Notes: generated from the letters alone by a model not told the origin. A stretch of 64,000 bases of DNA from Ceratobasidium sp. AG-K (GCA_037039685.1 JAWNGF010000012.1:1116001-1180000); one strand, 5' to 3'. Positions 31,427 through 42,921 are shown, numbered from the stretch's first letter. Program-made: numbers and translations.

Positions 31427-34400
31427 ATGGATGAACTAGAAGTCATGTCAATATCAAATGAAAACCAATTATACCTTGATTTCACTGCTCATCCACTAGC
31501 TACGGCTCCTGATTCTAAGTCAGTTAACAAATCAAAAAAGTTCTCTGGACAAGCACTACTTGATTGCGGCGCAACCTCCTGCTTCATCAACCCTTCCCTA
31601 GCAAAAGAAGCAAACCTTCCCCTTTTGCAACACAAAAAACCAAAGACTCTGCAAGTTATAGACGGGTGAGAAGTTTTGTCTGGAAAGGTCACCCACTATA
31701 CTAAATTTAAACTTGTCATGGGAACACATTCCAGCGAAATAGAATGTCACGTCACAAACATTGGAAGACACCCCATTGTACTTGGAATGTCATGGCTCAA
31801 GAAACATAACCCACAAATAAATTGGAAAAATAGGACAATTGCATACACAAGCAAGTTTTGCTCAAAAAACTGCCTAGAAGTCCCATCTACACTCCAAATT
31901 GCAGCTGAAACTATATTACCCAAAGAATATAAAGAGTTGGCAGATGTATTTGACAAATCCAGATTGGAAGAACCCCCACCTCACAGACCAACCAACATCA
32001 CATTGGATCTCCTACCAGAGGCTAAATTAAAGCATGGCCCTATTTACAAAACGTCCCCAGCTGAAGACAAAGAAATGAAGAAAGTACTAGAAACCCTCAT
32101 CCAGAGGGGACATATTCAAATTTCCAAGTCCCCTTTGGCGTCGCCGGTTATATTTGTCAAAAAGCCCCATCCAGAAGATCCAAACAACCCAGACTTATGT
32201 TTCTGCGTTGACTATAGATATGTGAATTCGGTGTGCAAATTCAATGCAAGCGGAATCCCTCTACTGGATCAATGGTTAAGGGCCCTGGAAGGATTTGTCA
32301 TTGGTACCACTCTGGACTTGGCACAAGGATTCCATCAAACCCAAATAGCAACAGGAAATGAATGGAAAACAGCCTTCAAAACTCAGTACGGCATGTACGA
32401 ATGGAAAGTCATGCCCTTCAGCCTCAAAAACGCCCCATCAAGCTTCCAGTCCCTAATGAACTCTATATTCAGGGACATTCTGGGGGTTTTTGTACTCGTA
32501 TACATTGACAACATCTTCATTTTTCCAAACGAGTGGAAGACTGTCCAGGGCACGTAAAAGAGGTGCTAAGAAGACTAAGGGAACACAAGTTACTTGCGAG
32601 ACTGAGGAAATGCAAGTTCCACCAAACCAAACTGGATTGGGTAGGACTGGTCATTTCCAATAAAGGAATCAAAACAGATCAGGGAAAGGTCACGGCAGCT
32701 ATGAATTGGAAAGCTCCCAAGAATGTTGAACAAGTTCAAGAGTTCCTAGGATTTGTCAATTTCTATCAAAGATTCATTCAAGACTTTGCTGGCAAAGCCA
32801 GACCCCTATACAACCTACTCAAGAAGGATCAAAAGTGGCAGTGGACAAGCAAAGAACAAGACGCCATGAATGCACTAAAGGAGGCTCTTAAGGTGACACC
32901 TGTAATGATGCAGCCCAATCAAAATAAAGAGTTTTTCCTCAAAACAGATGCATCAGGGTTTGCCACAGGAGCAGTTTTATCTCAAAAAGATGGAGAAGGG
33001 AAATTACACCCAGTGGCTTTCCTTTCTAAATCACTAAATCCAGCTGAACAAAACTATGATATTTTTGACAAAGAACTATTGGCAATTATTAGAGCCTTCA
33101 AGGAATGGCGGCACTTACTTCAAGGCACAGAAAAAGCCATCCAAGTCATAACAGATCACAAAAACTTGGAATACTTCTCATCATCCAAACAACTGAACCA
33201 ACGCCAAATTTGCTGGATGAATTTCTTGGTAGACTTCAACTTCCAAATCATGTATAGGCCAGGAAGTCAGAATAAAAAAGCAGACATCCTCTCAAGGCAA
33301 TACGACTTAGAACCTTTGGAGGGGGTAGAGAACCAAGATCTCCTCAAACCAGACATTTTTATTTCAGCCATTACCCCTGACCAGGTGATTAACCATGTAA
33401 TCAGAGAAGCAATCCTTGAAGATCCCAGATTAGAGGAAGCGCACAATAAGCTGAGAAACGGAGAAAAAGTCAAAGATTGGGAATACAGAGAAGGACTCCT
33501 AATGTTCAAAGGAAAGATCTTTGTCCCCAAGGATGAAACCATCAGAAACCTGATATTGGAATCGCGCCATGCCAATATTACAGCTGGGCATCCTGGACAA
33601 GCAAGAACATTGGAATTGGTCTCAAGAACTTACTACTGGCCAACCATGAAGAAATTCATCAACTCTTACATGTCACACTGCAAAACATGCATTTGAGTTA
33701 AACCATCAAACCAACTCCCCACAGGACTATTGCGTCCTTTACACATTCCTGAGAGACCTTGGGAAGAGATCTCCTATGACATGATTGTAGGGCTCCCAGA
33801 GTCAGAAGGATATGACACAATCTTAACAGTGGTAGACCATTTCTCCAAGATGGCACATTATCTCCCTTGCAAATCAACGGCTACAGCAGTAGACATAGCC
33901 AATATCTTTGTTGCAAACATTTGGAAACTTCATGGCACCCCAAAAGCAACAGTCTTGGATAGAGGATCCACCTTTAACTCAAAGTTCATTAAGCAGCTGT
34001 ACAAAAGGTTGGACGTAAAACCCACCTTCAGCACAGCCTATCATCCAAGGACAGATGGACAGTCAGAACGGGCAAACCAAGTCGTCGAAATCTTTATCAG
34101 GGCTTTTGTCAACCATAGGCAAAACAACTGGGTAGCCCTACTCCCTATGGCAGAGTTTGCTTACAACAATGGAATCCAAGCATCCACTGGCAAAACCCCT
34201 TTCCAGATCTGTCAAGGTTTCAACCCTAGAATGAACATTGGGGAAGAATCAGACTATACTGTCCCTGAAGCTGATGCCCACGCGGAATTCCTGTTGAAAG
34301 GATATGATGAAGTCAAAGCTGCTCTCATCCTAGCAAACCACTCCTACAAACACTACTTTGATAAAGGAGCCAAAGAACCAGAAGAGATAAACCCTGGAGA

Positions 34401-34824
34401 TAAAGTATGGCTTAATCATCAAAACATATCCACAGACAGACCTTCAGTAAAACTCTCTTACAAAGTTTTAGGCCCTTACAAAGTGCTGGAAAAAATAGGG
34501 ACTCACGCCTTTAGACTGGAATTACCAAAGTCAATAAAGATCCATCCTGTTTTCCATGTCATGTTGCTCAAGAAATTTCACTATGATCCCCATGGTTGCA
34601 AACCTGCTCAACCACCCCCTATCGTCACACAAGAAGGAGAAGAAGAGTGGGAAGTTGAAGAAGTCCTTAATTCCAAGAAAATTTGCCATCAACTCCTCTA
34701 TTAGGTCAAATGGAAAGGATACTCTCATGCAGACAACTCTTGGCAAACAAAGGAGGACCTCAAGAATGCTCCTGAACTAGTTGATAAATTTCATAAACTC
34801 CACCCCACCGTGCCAGGCCCTTAG
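31427..34824 (+). pseudogene. pol: Element H pol: protease, RT, RNase H, integrase, chromodomain
   Basis: Protease LLDCGATSCF (Ser of DSG replaced by Cys). TGA 31667-31669. RT TLDLAQGF and YIDN, so the second palm Asp is lost. Frameshift near 32530. RNase H LKTDASGFATG. Integrase zinc site CKTC, TGA 33694-33696 right after it, then D, D, E in SYDMIVGL, VLDRGSTF and GQSERAN. Chromodomain EEWEVEEVLN ... VKWKGYSHADNSW, interrupted by TAG 34702-34704. The end TAG 34822-34824 abuts the polypurine tract, so there is no room for ORF3. Confidence 0.92.
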
Positions 34825-34835
34825 GAGGGGGGTAA
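34824..34835 (+). other. Element H polypurine tract
   Basis: GAGGGGGGTAA-type run overlapping the pol stop region and abutting the 3' LTR. Confidence 0.8.
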
Positions 34836-35249
34836 TGTCATGAGCTGACTAAGCTCAGACATTTTATTCTGATTTTATATCTTTTTTGCCGAACACTTTC
34901 CTTTTTTGGTACAAATGTCCTCTGGCGCTTAACTTGTATCATGTGATGTATTTGTCTTTCCATTTGATATTGGTGATTGCTTCCAGAACTTCCCGAAGGT
35001 CAAGTCATACCTCTTATCTTGCTTATCATTGGTTGTACTCGGCTTTCTCACACTGATAGATAATGACATGGCACTGATCCCTCATGTATATAAACCCAGA
35101 GGTCCAGCCGGTTAACAACAAGGCTTGACCTCCTCTCCACTAGGACTTGCCCAATTAAATCCCCTTACTATCACTACTCCTTGGGTTCTAAGACTTATTT
35201 AGTCAAACCCCTTAACCTCTAACATACCTAATAGACTCAAGTCGGGACA
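34836..35249 (+). repeat. Element H 3' LTR (414 bp)
   Basis: TGTCATGAGC ... GTCGGGACA, followed by TSD CCTTG and the continuing F gag frame on the other strand. Confidence 0.93.
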
Positions 35250-36172
35250 CCTTGTTCTTGGATTTGAAATTGGCAAGAGCTTCACGGATTCGTTCTTCAT
35301 GAGAATTGTACTGATCCCCTAGTCGGACAAAATAGCTTTCCATTTGTCTGATGAACATTTCAGCTCCTTCCCCCTTTTTTCTGTCAAAGGGTTCTGGTCG
35401 TGTGACTTTAGGACAACCGGATCCCCCGCCGGTGTTAGGATTTTCAGTGAGGCATTGGAGCCTTTGTTCTAATTCGTCGATTTGAGTTGATTCGGCTTCG
35501 GGATGTGATGGGGAATTTGATTTTCTAGATGGATTTGCAGCATGTAATGATGCTTTGTCCATTTCTTCTCAAAGATTGTTGATAGCTTCTTGTATTGTGG
35601 TGATGCGCGTAGTATTGGCGGTTCCTTCTTGTCACAGGTTTTCCAAGCCTTGTGTCACTGCCTCATTCCATTCAAGCTGTCCTTGCCTAGTGGTATTGAG
35701 TTCTTCGTGGACATTGTTTACAAGTCCTCGTGTGTTTGTAACCTCATTTCATAGTTGGGTTACATCTTGACCAACTAGGATGGTGTTATGTTTGCTGTTT
35801 CTCACGGCATTGAGAATATCCGTGAGGGTTCCTTGAAGGGTGTTGATGGAATTATTCAAGATCTGCTGGTTGTTTGCTAAGACCTGGGTGGCCTGTTCTA
35901 ACCCATTGAGTCGTCTGTTGATCACCATTCTCATCCCGTCAATGACCCTTAAGAGTGCGTTGTGTCTTCCAAGGTGAAGATCATCAAGGTCATTGAGATT
36001 GCCAATCACGGTTCTACTGCTGGAGCTGGAACTTGAACTAAGATTCCCGGGTACATCTTGGCCTTCAGTTGTTGGTTGCTGGGAATATCCTTGTGGTACA
36101 TATGGCGGGGCAGGGTTCACAGGTGTTATGGCTTGGGAGCGTATTGGGATTGGACAGGCATTGGTGATAGTT
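35250..36172 (-). pseudogene. gag: Element F gag, middle part
   Basis: Between H and L. It encodes the Pro-rich to poly-Ser region (SSSSSSSSRTVIGNLNDLDDLH), the coiled-coil-like stretch (INTLQGTLTDILNAVR) and the start of the capsid (EMFIRQMESYFVRLGDQY), ending FKSKNK at H. Stops near 35749 and 35566 and another near 35630 break it. TSD CCTTG with H and TAGTT with L are exact. Confidence 0.88.
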
Positions 36173-36630
36173 TGTCGTAAGCTTCTTCTTGGTGGCTATG
36201 GGACAAACTGCGATGGAGAGTGGACGGCACTAAGACCTAAGTTACCTCTTGAACTGCAACACACTTAAGTGTCTGTAGGCTCTTGAGGGTAGGGGTGGTT
36301 CAAAGTGTCACTCAAAGGGGATGTTTGACGAGACAAAACAAGCTGGGGTTGCCAGGCTTGTTGGTCCTCTATATATATTCACAAAGTGGCCGAGTCATAC
36401 AAGGCGCAGCCACACAAGTCAAACACAACAGCCAGTCAGGAGTGTCCATGTGAGTCATGCTGTATGAACAGACATGACTCGTACAAAAGGCACAGCCGCA
36501 TTACACAATGTAACAGAATAACCACAGGAAGGTGGCAATGCGGCAAATGGAAACAGAAACACAACACAAAAGAAGGGAACAGGCGGGCGAGACAACAGGC
36601 GAGTCCGATGGAGTGAGCTGGCTCACGACA
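36173..36630 (-). repeat. Element L 3' LTR (458 bp)
   Basis: Plus strand TGTCGTAAGCTTC ... GGCTCACGACA. TSD TAGTT on its left. Confidence 0.94.
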
Positions 36631-36641
36631 TTACTCCCCCC
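36631..36641 (-). other. Element L polypurine tract
   Basis: GGGGGGAGTAA on the minus strand, abutting the 3' LTR. Confidence 0.85.
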
Positions 36642-36671
36642 AATGAGTCCATTTGGGGGACCTGAATGGAC

Positions 36672-37436
36672 TTACTGCACCGCACAGTCCTTCCCTTTCC
36701 TCAGCATAAACTCCTCAAGCCCCTCATCTTCTTCCAAGGTCAGGTCGATGGGATTGAACACGGTGTTCCCCAGTTCGTCCGAGAACTTCTCCCATTCTTC
36801 CCATGTCTCCTCCTTTGTCCAGTCGGCCTTGGACCAGTCCAAGACCCTTTCCTGAGCCTCCACAAACTCCTTGTCCCATTGTTGCACGTCTGGCTCTGTC
36901 TCCTTCCATGCTGACACGTCCACTTCCTCCCACTTCCACCAGTTTGGCGCCCATTCAAACTTCTCCTTCTGGTATCTTCCCCTTTCCAGCTTCCAGTCGC
37001 TCAGGTCTCTTTCATATTCGGCATCCCAGGCGTCGTTCCACCGAGGTCGGAGCGTTGGTTGCCTCCCGTCGTACCCTGGTACCCACTCGCTTGAGTATGC
37101 CCCTTCTTGTCCCCATTCAACGACTCCAAGCATGTGGGTGGATAGCAGGACCACCTCTGATACTTGGAAGGCCGCGCATCCTCGACAGACGAAAACGTCT
37201 TTTCTTGCGAGCTGCATTTTTGTCGGCCATTTTTTGCCGACCCACTGGAATTCGCCCAAGTCTGAGTGGAGAACGTTGTCTGACGCCCTAAAGTGCATTC
37301 TTCCTGAGCCTTGCTGGGACCTTTTGAAGACGTAGAGAGCGGCTCCAGCATCAAGGATTCTCGCCGTAGGAAATGCTGGTCCGTCCAGGACGCGGGTGAG
37401 GTTGTTGACAATGGTGGAGCAGGTGACGGCAGGCAT
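36672..37436 (-). CDS. Element L ORF3: intact 254-residue protein of unknown function
   Basis: Starts MPAVTCSTIVNNL. Residues 20-42 hold GPAFPTARILDAGAALYVFK; 56-71 LHSDLGEFQWVGKKWP; C84-x2-C87 in VCRGCAAFQ; then VVEWGQEGAYSSEWVPGY and an acidic Trp-rich half ending NTVFNPIDLTLEEDEG. At least fourteen Trp residues. No hydrophobic segment long enough for a membrane helix. It starts 147 bp after the pol stop in this copy, in the -1 frame relative to pol as in all sisters. The position matches env of errantiviruses, but the sequence does not look like an envelope. Its role could be particle-associated, nucleic-acid binding or host-interacting; none is demonstrated. Confidence 0.82.
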   Translation of the reverse strand: MPAVTCSTIVNNLTRVLDGPAFPTARILDAGAALYVFKRSQQGSGRMHFRASDNVLHSDLGEFQWVGKKWPTKMQLARKDVFVCRGCAAFQVSEVVLLSTHMLGVVEWGQEGAYSSEWVPGYDGRQPTLRPRWNDAWDAEYERDLSDWKLERGRYQKEKFEWAPNWWKWEEVDVSAWKETEPDVQQWDKEFVEAQERVLDWSKADWTKEETWEEWEKFSDELGNTVFNPIDLTLEEDEGLEEFMLRKGKDCAVQ

Positions 37437-37582
37437 TGTAGGGAGCAGAGAAGATTTAGCGAGTTAAGTGAGGGGTGAAGCTTGGAGTGGTTGCAAGTCT
37501 TGCAGATGTCGCTACTGATTGTGCTCCCCTTTCCTTTTATCTTTTCCGGAACATAGTTAGAAGGTGTTGGAGCCTCGGGGTG

Positions 37583-40500
37583 TCAGCGTAGCAAGTCCTT
37601 GATGATCTTGGACAGGTGGCCAAAGTCTTCTGCCCTTTGTTCCATATCTTCTTTGTCCCCATAACCCTTCCATCTGACCCTGTAGAAAAGCCCATCCTTT
37701 GTTTTCTTCCAATCCATGATTTTTTCTACTTCGTATTCCTCTTCTCCTTCTTCTGTTATGATCGGCGGTGGTCGGGGTTGGTTTCGGCTGAATTCTGTGT
37801 CTTCTTTGTAAGGGCTGAGCAAATTGATGTGGAAAACAGGGTGCACCCTCATTGTTGCCGGCAAAGTGAGCTCATAAGCATGTGACCCTATCTTTTGCTT
37901 CACAACAAATGGCCCGTGTTTTTTGTTATCCAGCTTTTTTGAGGGTCTTTTTGTTTGAATGTTCTTTCCCAATAGCCATACTAGATCTCCTTCCTTGTAC
38001 TCGTTCCTTGGCTCTTCTTCTGGGAGCCTTTGGCTTTCCATTGATGCAATTGCCTCGTTGTGGATTTTACGCCATTTTTCCGTGATGTTGTTTGCTTCCG
38101 GAACTGCTGATTCTTCTGCTGAGACGTTCCACAGTGGTTCCCTGCCGTAGATAATTTCGAAAGGGGAACTACCCGTTACGCGGTGCTTCTGCAGATTATA
38201 GCTGAATTCCGCAATCGGTAACAAGTCCGCCCAATCATCCTGTCGGTAGTTGACAAATGATCGTAGCCAGCCTTCCATCCATTGATTGATTCTCTCCGTT
38301 ATTCCATCTGTTTGGGGGTGGTAGGCAGTACTGAAACCTGGGCTAGTTCCAATTTTCTCATAAATGGCTTTCATAAGTTTGGAATTGAAAGTAGTCCCTT
38401 GGTCTGAGATCGTGCTTTTTGGAAAGCCGTGTAGTTTCCAAACATTTGTGACAAAGAGGTTTGCAAGGTCGCTTGCCATGTGAGATTCTTTGCAGGGTAT
38501 GAAATGCGCCATTCTTGAGAATCGGTCCACCACTACTAAGATGCTATCTGCTCCTTTGGATTTTGGTAATTTCACTACGAAGTCGAACGCTATGTCTTCC
38601 CATGGTCCTTTTGGAATCTCCAGAGGCTTGACCGGAACTATCGATTTTGATCCCTTCGTCCGTTGGCAAGTCTCACAGGATTCCATGTATCTGTTTACGC
38701 TTTGCTTCATTCCCGGCCAGAAGTATCTTCTTGATATTAGTTCCAAAGTTCTAGCTTGTCCTTGATGACCCACAATTTTTGAGTCATGGTGAACTCGCAT
38801 GATGGCCAGCCTGGATTCCTTATCTTCTGGCACGTAAATCCTTCCCTTGAACCATAATAGTCCCTCCTTGACATCATAATCTTTTGCACTGTGTTGTAGG
38901 GTTTTTGGTAGCGTTTCCCTCAATTTGCAGATTTTTTTGATTTGTGCCAACCCTTCGTCTGTTTCTTGTGCCTCCTTGATAGTCTCTATGATGTCCGTGT
39001 CTACCTGTCCCATAAACCCATTGAACCTTTCGACAGATATCATAACTTGTTCAGGCGTGGGGGTATCTTCATGGTCTGACCGTCTTGACAATAGGTCTGG
39101 TTTAGATGACAGGATTCCAGGGCGGTATATGATGTCAAAGTTATAGGAAGCAAGCAATTGGTGCCATCTTGCGTGTCGACGGTTGAATGTTCTTGCTTCC
39201 TTCCAGAACTGTAGGTTCCTATGATCGGTGTAGATGATGATAGGGTCCTTTGTTCCTTCAAGGTATAGCCTCCAGTGTGTCAAAGATTCTATAATTGCCA
39301 TAAGTTCTTTATCGTGGACGTCGTAGTTGAGTTGAGCCTTGTTGAAAGATTTTGAAAGAAAAGCAATAGGGTGCAGGTAGCCATCATCTTGCCTTTGCGA
39401 CAGGATTGCTCCCATTGCTACTCCACTTGCGTCTGTTTCCAGGAAAAAGGGTTTGTCAGGGTTTGGATGGCGTAGAGTGGGTTCCTTGCTGATTTCTGCT
39501 TTTAGGGCTTCAAATGCTTCCTGCTGATCGTTTCCCCATTCCCATTTGTTCTCCTTTCTTGTCAAGGTTGTCAGGGGTTTTGCTAATCGGCTGAAATTCG
39601 GTATGAATCTTTGGTAGAAATTTGCGAATCCTAGGAATGCTTGGACCTGCTTGACTGTTCTAGGTTCCTTCCATTCCTTTATTGCCTTGACCTTTTCTTC
39701 CTCCATTGAGATGCCCGAATCGCTGATTCCAAGTCCAGTATATGTTAATTTGGTGACAAAGAATTCGCATTTTGGAAGCTTTGCGAATAGATTTTCCTCC
39801 AGTAAGATCTTTAGTACTCTTCTGACATCCACGGTATGTTGGCTTCTGTCCTTAGAGAAGACTAGGATGTCGTCAATGTATACTATGACACATACGTCGA
39901 TAAGATCATGGAAAATGTGATTCATATATCTTTGGAAAACGGTGGGCGCGTTTTTTAGTCCAAAAGGCATGACAACGTATTCGAACAGTCCTTCTTTTGT
40001 TCTGAAAGCTGTCTTCCATTCATCGCCTTCCCTAATTCTGATATTGTTGAAACCCCTGCGTAGATCAATCTTGGAGAAAATTTTCGCGTCCTTGATTTTA
40101 TCCAGGAGGTCTTCCATTAGGGGCATTGGGAATCTGTCGTCCTTTGTAATGGCGTTTACTCCTCTGAGGTCTTGAACAAGTCGTAGTTGGCGTACTGCCC
40201 CTGGATTTTTTTGATCGATCGGTTTTTTGACAAAGAAACAAGGTGATGCAATGGGTGATTTGCTTGGTCGGATCTTTCCCGCTGTGATTTCTTCATCCAA
40301 GTATTCTCTTAGTGCAATTGACTCTGCTGGAGAGAGTGGGATCAGTCTGGCCGGTTTCGGGAGTTCAGCTCCTTCCTTGAAGTCGATGGCGCAATCGTAT
40401 GGACAATGATCCGGGATTCTTCTGAATTTCTCTTCACTGAAGACATCGGCAAATTCCTTGAATTCCTCGGGTAGGTCGTCTATTGAGGCCGTTCTTGCTT

Positions 40501-40915
40501 GGATGGGTTCTGGTCGCCATGATATGTGCTTCGTTTTCCAATCGATGACTGGGTTTGCTTCTTCTAACCATTCCAGTCCTAGGATAAGTTTAGTTTCCCC
40601 AGTAGGCATAGCAAAGAAGACTTGTTTGAAGGTTCTTCCCTCCACGTCTAGTTCCAGCTTAGCTTTGAAATGTATTTGGTGAGAGAGTTCCTTCCCCTGG
40701 ATACCAATTACTCTTCTCGGAGTGGAAAGTTCCATGAGTGGAATATTGTGGGATCGAGCCCAAGAGATGTCCAAGAAGTTCCTTGATGCTCCAGAATCAA
40801 TGAGGGTTGGGATAAGTTCTGTGATTCCGACAACGTTTGCGTAAACAATGGTTGACTCATTTGTTGCTCTAAAGTACATTGTTTCCGTTGCCGGGTTTTT
40901 GGTCTCTCCACACAC
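37583..40915 (-). CDS. pol: Element L pol: protease, RT, RNase H, integrase, chromodomain
   Basis: 1110 codons in the -1 frame relative to gag. The first codon of the homologous frame is GTG, 2 bp after the gag TAA, with no ATG nearby, so a frameshift, reinitiation or non-AUG start is needed. Protease D40-S-G; RT D284 (KIDLRRGF) and YIDD 346-349; RNase H D494 (LETDASG) and DKEL/TDHRN; integrase zinc H710, H717(approx.), C747, C750; catalytic D778, D838, E874 with exact D,D35E spacing. Chromodomain about 1040-1090 (EEYEVEKIMDWKK ... VRWKGY) retains the Tyr, Trp, Tyr expected for a methyl-lysine cage. The terminal TGA after DLLR occupies a site that is sense in P, E and D. Confidence 0.93.
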   Translation of the reverse strand: MCGETKNPATETMYFRATNESTIVYANVVGITELIPTLIDSGASRNFLDISWARSHNIPLMELSTPRRVIGIQGKELSHQIHFKAKLELDVEGRTFKQVFFAMPTGETKLILGLEWLEEANPVIDWKTKHISWRPEPIQARTASIDDLPEEFKEFADVFSEEKFRRIPDHCPYDCAIDFKEGAELPKPARLIPLSPAESIALREYLDEEITAGKIRPSKSPIASPCFFVKKPIDQKNPGAVRQLRLVQDLRGVNAITKDDRFPMPLMEDLLDKIKDAKIFSKIDLRRGFNNIRIREGDEWKTAFRTKEGLFEYVVMPFGLKNAPTVFQRYMNHIFHDLIDVCVIVYIDDILVFSKDRSQHTVDVRRVLKILLEENLFAKLPKCEFFVTKLTYTGLGISDSGISMEEEKVKAIKEWKEPRTVKQVQAFLGFANFYQRFIPNFSRLAKPLTTLTRKENKWEWGNDQQEAFEALKAEISKEPTLRHPNPDKPFFLETDASGVAMGAILSQRQDDGYLHPIAFLSKSFNKAQLNYDVHDKELMAIIESLTHWRLYLEGTKDPIIIYTDHRNLQFWKEARTFNRRHARWHQLLASYNFDIIYRPGILSSKPDLLSRRSDHEDTPTPEQVMISVERFNGFMGQVDTDIIETIKEAQETDEGLAQIKKICKLRETLPKTLQHSAKDYDVKEGLLWFKGRIYVPEDKESRLAIMRVHHDSKIVGHQGQARTLELISRRYFWPGMKQSVNRYMESCETCQRTKGSKSIVPVKPLEIPKGPWEDIAFDFVVKLPKSKGADSILVVVDRFSRMAHFIPCKESHMASDLANLFVTNVWKLHGFPKSTISDQGTTFNSKLMKAIYEKIGTSPGFSTAYHPQTDGITERINQWMEGWLRSFVNYRQDDWADLLPIAEFSYNLQKHRVTGSSPFEIIYGREPLWNVSAEESAVPEANNITEKWRKIHNEAIASMESQRLPEEEPRNEYKEGDLVWLLGKNIQTKRPSKKLDNKKHGPFVVKQKIGSHAYELTLPATMRVHPVFHINLLSPYKEDTEFSRNQPRPPPIITEEGEEEYEVEKIMDWKKTKDGLFYRVRWKGYGDKEDMEQRAEDFGHLSKIIKDLLR

Positions 40916-40917
40916 AG

Positions 40918-42921
40918 TTAGAGGGAGACCCCTTCTTTTCCCAAGTTTTCTATAATTGTTGCCTCCCTTCCTTTAATGCTAGGTTCCGTTGTTATCCATT
41001 CCTTGGACGGGCATTTGAATGAACGGTGTCCTTCCTGTCCGCACTTCAGGCAGCGGTAGGTTGCTATCCTTGCTTTGTATACTTCATTGGGTAGCCGCTT
41101 TGTAGAGGATTGTCCGCTAGCGGTTGGTTGGGGTGCCTTCTTCCCTGTAGAGGCCTTGATTTGTTGCAATTTCTGGTCAATAGAGATTGCGATTGAGATC
41201 CACCGGTCCAGTGACAGCTCCCGCTCCGTTCCGTCCTCGTTAATTAGGGTTAATTCGAATCGGGCTAGCTCGGTTTTTACTTCAGGCTTCAGTCCTTCCT
41301 TGAATTGGTTGATCAGTGCTTCCTGTCCCCAGTTGATGTTGACCAATAAGTATCGGAATTCAGAAGCATAGTTTGCTACCGAATTGTTTTGCCTGCATTT
41401 CCGGATATCGCTTTCGGCTTTTGCCTTTTTGTTGGGGTCGCTAAATTGTTCCATGAAGTGGGTTTTGAAGTTTTCCCATGAGGCTAGGTTTTCGTTATTT
41501 TCTCCTTGGTTTAGTGATCGGAGCAGTACTTGTGCCCAATGGGTGGCTGCTTTGTTTTCTGACTTGAAGTTGGCAAGTGCTTCGCGGATTTGTTCTTCGT
41601 GTGAGTTATATTGATCGCCTAGTTGGACGAAATAACTTTCCATTTGAGTGATGAACATTTCAGCACCCTCTCCCTTCTTCCCATCGAAGGAATCTGGGCA
41701 TGTAACTTTAGGGCGGAGTGTTCTTCCGCTGGAGTTGGGGTTCTCGGTCAGTCGTTGAAGCCTTTGTTCTAGTTCCTCGATCCTGGTTGATTCTGCCTCT
41801 GGGTGTGGTGGGGAATTTGATCGTCTAGAAAGATGCTCAGCATGTAGGGAAGCTTTGTCCATTTCTTCCCGAAGGTTGTTGATAGTTTCTTGTATTGTTG
41901 TGACCTTTGTGGCAGTAGCGTTTCCCTCTTGTCGTAGGTTTTCTAGGCCTTGAGTTACCGCTTTGTTCCATTCAAATTGCCCTTGCCTAGTGGTATTGAG
42001 TTCCTCGCGGATATTGTTTACAAGTCCTTGTGTGTTTGTAACCTCATTTTGTAGTCTGGTTACATCTTGCCCCACTAGGAAGGTATTATGTTTGCTGTTT
42101 CTCGAGGCATTGAGAATATCCGTGAGTGTTCCCTGTAGGGTGTTGATGGAATCGTTGAAGATTTGTTGGTTATTTGCTAAGATCTGAGTGGATTGTTCTA
42201 AACCATTGAGTCTTCTATCGATAGTTATCCTCATTCCATCAATAATCCTTAAGAGCGCGTTGTGTCTTCCAAGGTGAAGATCGTCGAGGTTGTCCAGATT
42301 GCTAATCACGGTTCTACTGCTGGAGCTAGAACTTGAGCTGGGAATCCTAGGGACGTCTTGGTCTTCAGTTCCTGTTGGTTGCTGGGAATACCCTTGCGGT
42401 ACATATGGCGGTGCAGGGTTGACTGGTGTCACGGCTTGAGAGCTTATTTGGATCGGCCCAACATTGGTGATGGTTCCTGTGATCTGTGGGACTTGAGCGG
42501 CGTGGGAAATGTGTGGTGTGGGAGGTGGTCTAATAGGAACAAGGGATACGCCTCCATGAGCCTCAGGTTGGGGGGAAAAAAACTGTCTTCTGGATCCCAA
42601 AGGCCATAGTGGGCGTGAGGGTCCTGGGCTTGCATTTGAAATTGGGATTCGGATTGCGACCGGTGTCGGGTCATCAGTAATATCCCCTGGTTCCCTAGTA
42701 ACCATGGTAGGTTCTTCCTGAACGACTGAGATGTTCTCAGTGTTGAATGTTCCTGGCATAGAAGCTTGGCTCTGTGGGCAAGACCTTGCTGGTCCTCCCG
42801 CCCGTGCTTGTGCGATATCTTGTTTGTTGAGGGAACTTGTAGGTCTCGAAGCTCTACTTGGTCCTCTTCTTATTGATAATGGTGTTGCGAGGCGTGACCC
42901 TGCGTCCTCTTGAATGGACAT
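40918..42921 (-). CDS. gag: Element L gag, intact
   Basis: 667 codons from ATG 42921, 8 bp after the PBS. N-terminal Pro/Ser/Arg-rich region, poly-Ser tract near residue 205, a central coiled-coil-like stretch (RLNGLEQSTQILANNQQI; EELNTTRQGQFEWNK), capsid domain (GAEMFITQMESYF ... SDPNKKAKAE) and CX2CX4HX4C knuckle at about 624-637 (CLKCGQEGHRSFKC). It forms the particle and packages RNA. It ends TCCCTCTAACTGTGTG, where pol begins in the -1 frame. Confidence 0.93.
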   Translation of the reverse strand: MSIQEDAGSRLATPLSIRRGPSRASRPTSSLNKQDIAQARAGGPARSCPQSQASMPGTFNTENISVVQEEPTMVTREPGDITDDPTPVAIRIPISNASPGPSRPLWPLGSRRQFFSPQPEAHGGVSLVPIRPPPTPHISHAAQVPQITGTITNVGPIQISSQAVTPVNPAPPYVPQGYSQQPTGTEDQDVPRIPSSSSSSSSRTVISNLDNLDDLHLGRHNALLRIIDGMRITIDRRLNGLEQSTQILANNQQIFNDSINTLQGTLTDILNASRNSKHNTFLVGQDVTRLQNEVTNTQGLVNNIREELNTTRQGQFEWNKAVTQGLENLRQEGNATATKVTTIQETINNLREEMDKASLHAEHLSRRSNSPPHPEAESTRIEELEQRLQRLTENPNSSGRTLRPKVTCPDSFDGKKGEGAEMFITQMESYFVQLGDQYNSHEEQIREALANFKSENKAATHWAQVLLRSLNQGENNENLASWENFKTHFMEQFSDPNKKAKAESDIRKCRQNNSVANYASEFRYLLVNINWGQEALINQFKEGLKPEVKTELARFELTLINEDGTERELSLDRWISIAISIDQKLQQIKASTGKKAPQPTASGQSSTKRLPNEVYKARIATYRCLKCGQEGHRSFKCPSKEWITTEPSIKGREATIIENLGKEGVSL

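Larger units (their letters stand above)
28309..35249 (+). mobile_element. Element H: Ty3 chromovirus without ORF3, inside F gag
   Basis: LTRs 28309-28721 and 34836-35249 (413/414 bp, about 19 differences by eye). Exact CCTTG duplication at 28304-28308 and 35250-35254. Gag and pol only; pol ends immediately before the polypurine tract. It differs from the other families in sequence but has the same self-priming layout. It is decayed: RT YIDN, protease DCG, several stops and frameshifts. Confidence 0.94.

Noticed and set aside
36672..37436. ORF3 as a retroviral-type envelope gene
   Set aside because: Position fits, but there is no signal peptide, no transmembrane segment and no glycoprotein-like cysteine pattern.
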